A DNA stretch of 11,170 nucleotides from Pseudomonadota bacterium (GTDB taxonomy: Bacteria > Pseudomonadota > Gammaproteobacteria > Burkholderiales > Burkholderiaceae_C): the NCBI GenBank assembly GCA_021798395.1, contig JAJZHS010000049.1, forward strand, positions 1-11,170, written 5' to 3'. Made by a program: the position numbers and the translations under genes. Numbering within the stretch: position 1 is the stretch's first letter; each line of letters starts with the position of its first letter. Of the stretch, positions 1 to 5,731 are shown one piece after another. The notes beneath the pieces were generated by a model. The model was not told the origin of the DNA. It made no database searches and saw nothing but the letters and a program-made list of their open reading frames with translations.

Positions 1-440
1 CGCGGTCCGGGGCCCCATGGCTGCCGACGCATGTCGGGGCCGCGCGGCTGCGGCGCGGCGCGGAAATGACGCCAGCGCGCATCGTCGGCGTGGCGCCGCG
101 CATCGGCCTGATAGCGATCCCAGTCGCGCGGGTCGACGCGCCGCAGGCCCTGCGGCGGACGCCACAGCCTGCGCCACGGCCCGCCGTACTGCGGCCCGCT
201 GTACCAGATTCCGCCGTCGTTGAAGTAATAGACGCCGCCCAAATAGAAAATCGGGCGATCGACGCCGAGCGCGACGTACATGCTGATTTCCGGCAGCCAG
301 ATCATCGACGGCGGAACCGGCGCGTACATCGGCGGCGGTGCGCCGATGCCGAACTGGATGCCGACCAGCGGTCCGTCGGCATGCGCGGCAGCGGCGAGCG
401 CGAGCAGGATCGCTCCCGTGATGGCCCTGGTCTGGTTCAT
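1..440 (-). CDS. Secreted hypothetical protein, partial (C-terminus outside window)
   Basis: Reading the minus strand from an ATG at 440 gives an open frame of 146 codons with no stop up to the window edge. The N-terminus is a typical Sec signal peptide: MNQTR, then a hydrophobic stretch ILLALAAAA, then a likely cleavage at AHA-DG near residue 22. The mature part is rich in Gly, Pro, Tyr and Trp, with a core around residues 65-95 reading YLGGVYYFNDGGIWYSG and then GGPW. It continues into an Arg-rich region with RDWDRYQADARRHADDARW. Exported proteins with repeated YY..G..WY..GPW blocks are common in proteobacteria and mostly uncharacterised; I do not recognise a named family or function. A purine-rich tract (GAGAGAAAG, 451-443) upstream of the ATG is a plausible ribosome binding site. 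The coding reality is well supported by the signal peptide and aromatic-rich composition. Confidence 0.75.
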   Translation of the reverse strand, partial: MNQTRAITGAILLALAAAAHADGPLVGIQFGIGAPPPMYAPVPPSMIWLPEISMYVALGVDRPIFYLGGVYYFNDGGIWYSGPQYGGPWRRLWRPPQGLRRVDPRDWDRYQADARRHADDARWRHFRAAPQPRGPDMRRQPWGPGP

Positions 441-532
441 GTTCTTTCTCTCGGTCTGGTTGCGTCGACGCGCCCATGGGCGCAGGCACCCCCCGGATTT
501 CCGGCGGCGCATCGATTGCGCGCCGTCCGCAG

Positions 533-552
533 CGCATGCATGGTGGCATGCG
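533..552. repeat. Inverted repeat, operator-like palindrome
   Basis: CGCATGC (533-539) and GCATGCG (546-552) form a perfect 7 bp inverted repeat around a 6-base centre. It lies about 95 bases upstream of the secreted-protein start and about 180 upstream of folE. It has no T-run, so it is more likely a protein-binding site, or chance, than a terminator. Confidence 0.35.
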
Positions 553-702
553 GCTGTTGCCGGATTGTTGCCCTGCGCAAAGCCGAGCGTAGGGCCGCGG
601 ACGGCGCACGGCGCCGCGGACGGCACCTTTTCCCCCGTGCGTTGTCAACAGCCGTGACCGCCGCCAAGACCTCATTGTGCGCATGGTCGCGGCCGCGGCG
701 CC

Positions 703-708
703 TAGACT
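703..708 (+). promoter_or_regulatory. Putative -10 box for folE (TAGACT)
   Basis: TAGACT matches four of six bases of TATAAT and stands out in GC-rich surroundings, 20 bases before the folE ATG. The transcript would start near 715 and have a very short leader. No convincing -35 hexamer sits at the usual distance, so this is tentative. Confidence 0.35.
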
Positions 709-728
709 GGGCGCCTGCCGCCGCGACC

Positions 729-1382
729 ATGCCCCCCCCCCCGATGATGCGCGAAGCCACCGATTCCACCACCACCGACCCCACCTCAACCGACCCCGCT
801 GCTTCCGGCGCCGCCTCCGCGGTCAGCGCCGAACAGGCCGAGGACGCCATTCGCACCCTGCTGCGCTGGGCCGGCGACGACCCGCAGCGCGAAGGCCTGC
901 GGGACACCCCGCGGCGCGTCGCCGAGGCCTACCGGGCGTGGTTCTCGGGTTATGCGCAGGATCCGACCGCGTTCCTCGCCCGCACCTTCGAGGAGGTCGC
1001 CGGCTACGACGAGATCATCGTGCTGCGCCAGATCCCGTTCGAAAGCCACTGCGAGCACCACATGGCGCCGATCGTCGGCCATGTGCACATCGGCTACCTG
1101 CCGCGCAACCGGGTCGTGGGCATCAGCAAGCTCGCGCGCGTGGTCGACGCCTACGCGAAACGCCTGCAGGTGCAGGAGAAACTGACCGCGCAAATCGCCC
1201 AATGCATCCACGACACCCTGCGGCCGCTCGGCGTGGGGGTGGTGGTCGACGCCACGCACGCGTGCATGACGACCCGCGGAGTGCACAAGCAAGGCGTCAG
1301 CATGGTCACCAGCACCGTGCTCGGCACCTTTCGCGAAGATCCGCGCACGCGCGACGAATTCATGCGCCTGATCCGGATGTAG
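729..1382 (+). CDS. folE: GTP cyclohydrolase I
   Basis: It converts GTP to 7,8-dihydroneopterin triphosphate and formate, the entry step to folate and pterin synthesis; the family is a cytosolic homodecamer. The 217-residue product carries the family core: helix AIRTLLRWAGDDP (40-52), the zinc motif FESHCEHHMAP with Cys108 and His111, and the second zinc-ligand segment HACMTTRG with Cys179. The core is complete, and the C-terminus FMRLIRM is normal for the family. The first ~35 residues (Thr/Asp/Pro/Ala-rich) are a low-complexity extension. Start choice is uncertain: ATGs at 729, 744 and 747 are in frame, none has a clear Shine-Dalgarno, and a run of eleven C lies between the first two. The frame is open far upstream to 66, but that part has no similarity to FolE. 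It is convergent with metW, 13 bp away. Confidence 0.95.
   Translation: MPPPPMMREATDSTTTDPTSTDPAASGAASAVSAEQAEDAIRTLLRWAGDDPQREGLRDTPRRVAEAYRAWFSGYAQDPTAFLARTFEEVAGYDEIIVLRQIPFESHCEHHMAPIVGHVHIGYLPRNRVVGISKLARVVDAYAKRLQVQEKLTAQIAQCIHDTLRPLGVGVVVDATHACMTTRGVHKQGVSMVTSTVLGTFREDPRTRDEFMRLIRM
732..742 (+). repeat. Homopolymeric C tract (C11)
   Basis: Eleven consecutive C residues lie between the alternative folE start codons at 729 and 744. If translation begins at 729, the tract encodes four prolines and a length change would shift the frame. If it begins at 744 or 747, the tract is leader and occupies the position of the ribosome binding site. Confidence 0.85.
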
Positions 1383-1395
1383 GAGAGTCCCCGGC

Positions 1396-1974
1396 TCAGG
1401 CGGCGCTGAACACGAACATCGCCTCGGAGGCGAGGAGGTTGGGCAGCCGCCGCACTTCGCGCCCGGCTTCGACGCCCAGGGCGTCGTGCACGCGCAGGCC
1501 GCATTTGGCGGCGAGGACCGCGAAGTCGGCGAAGGTCGCCACGCGCAGGTTCGGCGTGTCATACCACTCGTAAGGCAGTTCCTCGGTCACCGGCAAGCGC
1601 CCGCTGAGAACACGCAAGCGGATTCTCCAGTAGGCGAAATTCGCGAACGTTGCGATCCCGCTGCGGCCGACCCGCGCGGCCTCGCGCAACGCGGCTTCGG
1701 TGTGGCGCAGGTTCGGCAGCGAATCGATCATCAGCACCAGGTCGAAACTGGCGTCGGCGAACATCGCCAGGCCCTGTTCGAGGTCGAGCTGCAGCACGTC
1801 GACGCCGCGCCGTGCGCAGGCCACGACCTTGTCCGGATCGATCTCGATCCCCTGCACGCTGCAGCCGCGGGTGTCGCGCAAATGCGCCAGCAGCGCGCCC
1901 GTGCCGCAGCCCAGGTCGAGCACCCGCGCACCCTGCGGCACGCGCGCGGCAATGATGTCGAAACGGGGGTTCAT
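1396..1974 (-). CDS. metW: MetW, methionine biosynthesis methyltransferase-like protein
   Basis: The 192-residue product is a class I SAM-dependent methyltransferase-fold protein of the MetW family. It is known as the constant partner of MetX in many proteobacteria, where it supports homoserine acylation; its own methyl acceptor is not established. Visible features are motif I VLDLGCGTG (18-26), the acidic end of strand 2 GIEID (42-46, Glu44 likely contacting SAM), LQLDLEQGL (61-69), and the MetW-typical LPYEWYDTPNLRV (133-145). The length is usual for the family (about 190-210). The ATG at 1974 overlaps the metX TGA by four bases (ATGA), indicating translational coupling. The gene ends 13 bp from the convergent folE. 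Confidence 0.93.
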   Translation of the reverse strand: MNPRFDIIAARVPQGARVLDLGCGTGALLAHLRDTRGCSVQGIEIDPDKVVACARRGVDVLQLDLEQGLAMFADASFDLVLMIDSLPNLRHTEAALREAARVGRSGIATFANFAYWRIRLRVLSGRLPVTEELPYEWYDTPNLRVATFADFAVLAAKCGLRVHDALGVEAGREVRRLPNLLASEAMFVFSAA

Positions 1975-3134
1975 GCGCGTGCCTCCATCTGGCATTCCTG
2001 CGCGATGCGTTCGAAGTACGCGCGCACCACGTCGTGATAGTGCGGCTCGTCCATCAGGAACGCGTCGTGGCCGTACGGCGACGCGATCTCGGCGTAGCTG
2101 ACCTCGCGCCGGTTGGCGAGCAGCGCGCGCACGATTTCGCGCGAGCGCTCGGGCGAGAAGCGCCAGTCGCTGGTGAAGCTGGCCAGCAGGAAGCGCGCCT
2201 GCGCCGGGCGCAGCGCCGCGGCCAGGTCGCCGTCGTGCGCCGCGGCGGGGTCGAAATAGTCGAGCGCGCGGGTCAGCAGCAGATAGGTGTTGGCGTCGAA
2301 ATAGCCGCTGAACTTCTCGCCCTGGTGGCGCAGGTAGCTCTCGATCTGGAAGTCGACGTCGTAGCCGTAGTGCAGCGCTCCGCCGCGCAGGCTGCGGCCG
2401 AACTTCAGCGCCATTGCATCGTCGCTGAGGTAGGTGATATGGCCGATCATGCGGGCCACGCTGAGGCCCTGGCGCGGCACCACGCCGTGGGCGTAGTAAT
2501 CGCCGCCGTGGAAATCCGGATCGGTGATGATGGCGCGGCGCGCGACTTCGTTGAACGCGATGTTCTGCGCCGACAGGTTCGGCGCGGTGGCGATCGCCAC
2601 GCAGTGCGCGACGCGCTGCGGATGGCGCACCGCCCAGGCCAGCGCCTGCATGCCGCCGAGGCTGCCGCCCATCACCGCGGCCAGGCGATCGATGCCCAGC
2701 CGGTCGAGCACGCGCGCCTGGGCGTCGACCCAGTCCTCGACCGTGACCACGGGGAAGCGGCTGCCCCACGGCTGCCCGGTCGCCGCGTCGACGCTCATCG
2801 GCCCGGTCGAGCCGAAGCACGAACCGGGATTGTTGACGCCGATGACGAAGAAGCGCCGGGTGTCGACCGGCTTGCCGGGGCCGATCATGTTGTCCCACCA
2901 GCCGGCCGTCTTCGGATCGTCGCCGTAGCATCCGGCGACATGGTGGCTGGCGTTCAGGGCGTGGCACACCAGCACCGCGTTGCTGCGCGCGGAGTCGAGT
3001 TCGCCGTAGGTCTCGACCATCAATTCGTACCCCGGCAGCACGGCGCCGCTTTGCAGCGGCAGCGGCGCATCGAACACCATGCGCTGCGGGGTCGGCTCGG
3101 GAGTGGGCAGGTTCGGCGACATCGCGGGGTCCAT
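1971..3134 (-). CDS. metX: Homoserine O-acyltransferase MetX
   Basis: It acylates the hydroxyl of L-homoserine with an acetyl or succinyl group from CoA, the first committed step to methionine. The 387-residue protein has the alpha/beta-hydrolase fold, with nucleophile Ser158 in MGGSLGG, Asp323 in SDWRF and His356 in PYGHDAF. Family blocks NAVLVCHALNASHHVAG, GWWDNMIGPGKP and VIGVNNPGSCFGSTGP are intact. Its sequence resembles the Burkholderia/Pseudomonas type, several members of which are succinyltransferases; the acyl donor cannot be settled by eye. The ATG at 3134 is chosen; an ATG at 3122 has a better-spaced GGA upstream and is a real alternative. It is co-transcribed with metW. A SAM-II-like riboswitch and a -10 box lie upstream, so repression by S-adenosylmethionine is likely. 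Confidence 0.95.
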   Translation of the reverse strand: MDPAMSPNLPTPEPTPQRMVFDAPLPLQSGAVLPGYELMVETYGELDSARSNAVLVCHALNASHHVAGCYGDDPKTAGWWDNMIGPGKPVDTRRFFVIGVNNPGSCFGSTGPMSVDAATGQPWGSRFPVVTVEDWVDAQARVLDRLGIDRLAAVMGGSLGGMQALAWAVRHPQRVAHCVAIATAPNLSAQNIAFNEVARRAIITDPDFHGGDYYAHGVVPRQGLSVARMIGHITYLSDDAMALKFGRSLRGGALHYGYDVDFQIESYLRHQGEKFSGYFDANTYLLLTRALDYFDPAAAHDGDLAAALRPAQARFLLASFTSDWRFSPERSREIVRALLANRREVSYAEIASPYGHDAFLMDEPHYHDVVRAYFERIAQECQMEARA

Positions 3135-3137
3135 GAA

Positions 3138-3153
3138 AGCCGAAAATCCGGCT
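3138..3153 (-). promoter_or_regulatory. Small hairpin just before the metX start
   Basis: AGCCG and CGGCT form a 5 bp stem with a 6-base loop, followed by TTTC and then the ATG. It covers the only weak Shine-Dalgarno-like bases (GGA). It could be part of the expression platform of the upstream riboswitch, acting on ribosome access. The stem is too short to call a terminator. Confidence 0.35.
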
Positions 3154-3180
3154 GGTGCAGCAGCTGCGACATCCGGTGGA

Positions 3181-3261
3181 CCCGCTGTCTTAGCTGCATT
3201 TCTATTCGGCCCGCGGCACGCCGCGGCTCGGGCGCCCGCAAGCTCAGGGCAAATCGGCGCC
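3181..3261 (-). promoter_or_regulatory. SAM-II-like riboswitch upstream of metX
   Basis: Read on the minus strand, a 6 bp stem P1 (GGCGCC 3261-3256 with GGCGCC 3236-3231) encloses GATTTGCCC and CTTGC. After an extra hairpin come GAAATGCAGCTAAG (3202-3189) and GCGGG (3185-3181). This order (P1, GAUUU, a C-rich loop, UUGC, P1', then AAAUG-AGCUAA and a G-run) is that of the SAM-II class. The pseudoknot is also possible: AUUU (3254-3251) with AAAU (3201-3198), and CCC (3249-3247) with GGG (3183-3181). SAM-II RNAs are known in front of metX and metA, which fits this gene. The odd part is a 6 bp hairpin (3226-3211) inserted in the linker after P1. The call rests on remembered consensus, not on a covariance-model score. 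Confidence 0.8.
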
Positions 3262-3268
3262 GGCTGCA

Positions 3269-3274
3269 AGTATA
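3269..3274 (-). promoter_or_regulatory. Putative -10 box of the metXW promoter (TATACT)
   Basis: TATACT on the minus strand matches five of six consensus bases. It would start transcription near 3262, exactly at the first base of the riboswitch stem P1. The -35 region is GC-rich without a clear hexamer. The core GTATAC is palindromic, so it could also serve the divergent cytochrome gene. Confidence 0.55.
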
Positions 3275-3350
3275 CGGGGTGCCCTGCTGGCGCGCGCCGC
3301 CGCGGCGGCGCAGAATCGGCGTCACCGCCGACCGCCCCCGGGAGACCGCG

Positions 3351-3809
3351 ATGCCTTCGTTTCCGCGCACCACCGCAGCGCTGCTCGCGCTGACCATCGC
3401 CGGCGGCGCCGGCGCAACCGCGGTTCCGCACAGCCTGCGCCAGGCCGTTCACGACGGCGCCGCGCTGTTCGCCGGCGGACGCTTCGGCAGCACGCGGACG
3501 TATGTCCCGCTGAACGGTTTCGACCGCCATGCGCTGACCTGCCAGGCCTGCCACAGCCACGGCGGCATCGGCCCCGGGCGCACGCCCGGCGGTCTCGCGC
3601 TGCCGAGCCTGCAGGGCGCGGCAGCCGGTTATCCGAAGCTGCGCGGCGGCCGCGTGGTGACGCTCGAACAGCAGATCGCGCACTGCATCGCGGGAGGCCT
3701 CGGCGGCCAGCCGCCGCGCGCCGGCAGCGCCGACATGACCGACCTCGTCGCCTACCTGAGCGCGCTGTCGCGCGGCCGCGCCTTCGCGACCCAGCTGCCG
3801 GCGCCGTGA
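3351..3809 (+). CDS. Exported monoheme cytochrome c, TsdA/SoxA-like single domain
   Basis: The 152-residue protein begins with a signal peptide (RTTAALLALTIAGGAGATA, mature from about residue 24) and has one heme site CQACH (Cys64, Cys67, His68), so it acts in the periplasm. The order of motifs, a CxxCH followed by GLALPSLQG, then YPKLRGGRVVTLEQQIAHCIAGGLGG (94-119) and DMTDLVAYLSAL, follows the N-terminal heme domain of thiosulfate dehydrogenase TsdA and of SoxA. In TsdA the cysteine of the equivalent helix is an unusual axial heme ligand, and Cys112 here sits in that place; Met129 is another candidate. TsdA has two heme domains; this protein has one, so it is more likely an electron carrier or partner than a full enzyme. 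GGGAGA at 3340-3345 is a good ribosome binding site. It is divergent from metX, with no partner gene adjacent. Confidence 0.85.
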   Translation: MPSFPRTTAALLALTIAGGAGATAVPHSLRQAVHDGAALFAGGRFGSTRTYVPLNGFDRHALTCQACHSHGGIGPGRTPGGLALPSLQGAAAGYPKLRGGRVVTLEQQIAHCIAGGLGGQPPRAGSADMTDLVAYLSALSRGRAFATQLPAP

Positions 3810-3909
3810 CGCGCCGCCGGCGCAGGGCGCGGAGCGCACCGCAGCTTCGACACCCGCTGCACGACGGGATTTACGCGCGCCGCAGCGCCCGCGCGCTAAG
3901 CTTGCCGGA
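3810..3909 (+). other. Short intergenic region with possible -10 for the LOG gene
   Basis: These 100 bases hold a GCGCC/GGCGC palindrome (3814-3826) just after the cytochrome stop, without a T-run, and a TAAGCT hexamer at 3897-3902. The hexamer lies only 7 bases before the next ATG, so transcription would start at or beside the start codon. No other gene is visible. Confidence 0.4.
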
Positions 3910-4809
3910 ATGAGCAGACACCACCGCAAGCAACCGCTGAAAGCACGCAACTTCCCGTCGGCGCAGGAAGAGGCCTCCAAATTCAAGTCGCCGTCGCGCT
4001 ACGCGGGCCCGGAAAGCAGCTACCGCCTGGCCTTCACCGACACCGCGTTCCTGCTGCAGGAAGACCTGCGCCCGGTTCGCGTCCAGCTCGAGCTGCTCAA
4101 GCCCGAGATGGTGCAGCGCGAGCACGGAGTCGAAGCCACCGTGGTGATTTTCGGCAGCGCGCGGATCAAGCCGCCGGAAGACGCGCGCCGGATGCTGCGC
4201 GAAGCCGAGGAAGCCGACGACCCGCAGCTGCTGGCGCGCGCGCGCAACGCGGTGGCGCTGTCGCGCCACTACGACGAAGCGCGTCGCTTCGCCGCGCTGG
4301 TGACGCGCGACTCGGCGCAGCTGGAGCCGCCGATCATGGTCGTCACCGGAGGCGGCCCCGGGATCATGGAGGCCGGGAACCGCGGCGCCCACGACGTCGG
4401 CGGCAAGAGCGTCGGCCTGAACATCGTGCTGCCGCATGAAGAACAACCGAATCCGTACATCACGCCTGAGCTCTGCTTCCAGTTCCACTATTTCGCGATG
4501 CGCAAAATGCATTTCCTGATGCGCTCGATCGCCCTGGTGTGCTTCCCCGGAGGCTTCGGAACCCTCGATGAGCTGTTCGAGGTGCTGACCCTGACGCAGA
4601 CCGGCAAGGTGCGCAAGCGCCCCATCCTGCTTTTCGACCGCGATTTCTGGACCTCGCTGATCAACTTCGACCACCTGGTGCAGACCGGCATGATCGCGTC
4701 CCAGGACGTCGCGCTGTTCCACTTCGTCGAGACCGCCGAACAGGCCTGGGAACTGCTGCGCCACGAATTCGGGCTCGACGCCGAGCTTGCCGCGGATCCG
4801 GTGGCGTGA
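3910..4809 (+). CDS. LOG-family protein (TIGR00730-like nucleotide phosphoribohydrolase)
   Basis: The 299-residue protein has the Rossmann-like LOG fold, often misannotated as lysine decarboxylase. Motifs are VIFGSAR (79-85), GGGPGIMEAGNRGAH (147-161) and the active-site block PGGFGTLDELFE (213-224), with Arg198 and Lys199 in FAMRKMHF. Known family members cleave nucleoside 5'-monophosphates to the base and ribose 5-phosphate; plant LOG releases cytokinins and bacterial PpnN acts on purine nucleotides. About 75 residues precede the fold, a longer N-terminus than in the short LOG proteins, and a helical insert (90-138) separates the first two motifs. The substrate is unknown. There is no Shine-Dalgarno, and a TAAGCT box sits 7 bases upstream, so the message may be leaderless. 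Its TGA overlaps the arginase GTG, indicating coupling. Confidence 0.9.
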   Translation: MSRHHRKQPLKARNFPSAQEEASKFKSPSRYAGPESSYRLAFTDTAFLLQEDLRPVRVQLELLKPEMVQREHGVEATVVIFGSARIKPPEDARRMLREAEEADDPQLLARARNAVALSRHYDEARRFAALVTRDSAQLEPPIMVVTGGGPGIMEAGNRGAHDVGGKSVGLNIVLPHEEQPNPYITPELCFQFHYFAMRKMHFLMRSIALVCFPGGFGTLDELFEVLTLTQTGKVRKRPILLFDRDFWTSLINFDHLVQTGMIASQDVALFHFVETAEQAWELLRHEFGLDAELAADPVA

Positions 4810-5714
4810 GCGCGCACCACGTCCGGCTGATCGGAGCGCCGACCGATGTCGGCGCCGGCGTCCGCGGCGCCTCGATGGGGCCGCAGGCGCTGCGCGTGGC
4901 CGGGCTGGCCGAAGCCCTGCGCGGGCTCGGCCACACCGTCGACGACGCCGCCGACCTGAGCGGTCCGGCCAACCCGTGGCAGGCGCCGCGCGACGGCTGG
5001 CGGCATCTGGACGAAGTCGCGGCGTGGAACCGCGCGGTGCGCGCCGCGGTCGGCGCCGCGTTGCACGCCGGCCGGCTTCCGCTGCTGCTCGGCGGCGACC
5101 ACAGCCTGGCGATCGGCTCCATCGGCGCGGCGGCCGCGCACTGCCGGGATCGGGGCCTGCGGCTGCGCGTGCTGTGGCTCGACGCGCACGCCGACTTCAA
5201 CACCGCGCAGATCACGCCCACCGGCAATCTGCACGGCATGCCGCTGGCGTGCCTGTGCGGCCTCGGCCCGCCCGTGCTGACCTCCGGCGAGGCGGCGATC
5301 GACCCGCGCTGGGTGCGGCAGATCGGCGTGCGCAGCGTCGACGCCCAGGAAAAGCGCCTGGTCCACGACGCCGGGCTCGAAGTGTTCGACATGCGCTACA
5401 TCGACGAGCACGGCATGCGCCGCACCATGCTGCAGGCGCTCAGCGGGGTCGACTCCGGGACCCACCTGCACCTGAGCTTCGACATCGACTTCCTCGATCC
5501 CGATATCGCCCCCGGCGTGGCCACTCCGGTGCGCGGAGGCCCCGGCTACCGCGAGGCCCAGCTGTGCATGGAAATGATCGCCGACTGCGGCCGCCTGGGG
5601 TCGCTGGACATCGTCGAGCTGAACCCGGCGCGCGATGAGCACAACCGCAGCGCCGAGCTGGCCGTCGACCTGGTCTGCAGCCTGTTCGGCAAGACCACCT
5701 TGATGCGCGCCTGA
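4806..5714 (+). CDS. rocF: Arginase
   Basis: It hydrolyses L-arginine to L-ornithine and urea in the cytosol with a two-manganese centre. All six metal ligands of the ureohydrolase family are present: His99 in GGDHS, Asp126, His128 and Asp130 in DAHADFN, and Asp226 and Asp228 in SFDIDFLDP. The segment NTAQITPTGNLHGMP (132-146) and ELNPARDEHN (271-280) point to arginase rather than agmatinase. Its 302 residues are normal for bacterial arginases. The start is GTG at 4806, inside the stop of the LOG gene (GTGA overlap), so expression likely depends on translation of that gene. The gene ends 17 bp from a convergent exporter. No urease or ornithine catabolic gene is in the window. Confidence 0.92.
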   Translation: MSAHHVRLIGAPTDVGAGVRGASMGPQALRVAGLAEALRGLGHTVDDAADLSGPANPWQAPRDGWRHLDEVAAWNRAVRAAVGAALHAGRLPLLLGGDHSLAIGSIGAAAAHCRDRGLRLRVLWLDAHADFNTAQITPTGNLHGMPLACLCGLGPPVLTSGEAAIDPRWVRQIGVRSVDAQEKRLVHDAGLEVFDMRYIDEHGMRRTMLQALSGVDSGTHLHLSFDIDFLDPDIAPGVATPVRGGPGYREAQLCMEMIADCGRLGSLDIVELNPARDEHNRSAELAVDLVCSLFGKTTLMRA

Positions 5715-5731
5715 GCGGGCCTGGGCGCGCC

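Larger units (their letters stand above)
441..728. other. Intergenic region between secreted protein and folE
   Basis: No gene is evident in these 288 bases, which separate divergent genes. They hold a 7+7 base palindrome (533-552) and a 12-base direct repeat GCCGCGGACGGC at 594-605 and 613-624, followed by a T4C5 run. A TAGACT -10-like hexamer at 703-708 lies in front of folE. The long open frames crossing it on both strands have no family resemblance and are treated as GC-rich shadows. Confidence 0.6.

Noticed and set aside
66..728. The folE frame stays open far upstream, to 66
   Set aside because: The translated extension is Arg/Ala-rich, unlike FolE, and lies antisense to a well-supported secreted protein; GC-rich DNA keeps such frames open.
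2034..3350. Long plus-strand open frame opposite metX that continues into the cytochrome frame
   Set aside because: It is the mirror of a strongly supported gene with full catalytic motifs; only the part from 3351 has a signal peptide, ribosome binding site and heme motif.
3814..3826. GC palindrome after the cytochrome gene as an intrinsic terminator
   Set aside because: The stem is short and no T-run follows; kept only as part of the intergenic description.
3135..3986. Minus-strand extension of metX upstream to 3986
   Set aside because: It crosses the riboswitch, promoter and the opposite-strand cytochrome, and has no MetX similarity.
4488..5730. Minus-strand frame joining the EamA transporter frame across the arginase gene
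   Set aside because: Low-complexity Arg/Ala/Gly translation lying opposite arginase, which has all metal ligands.
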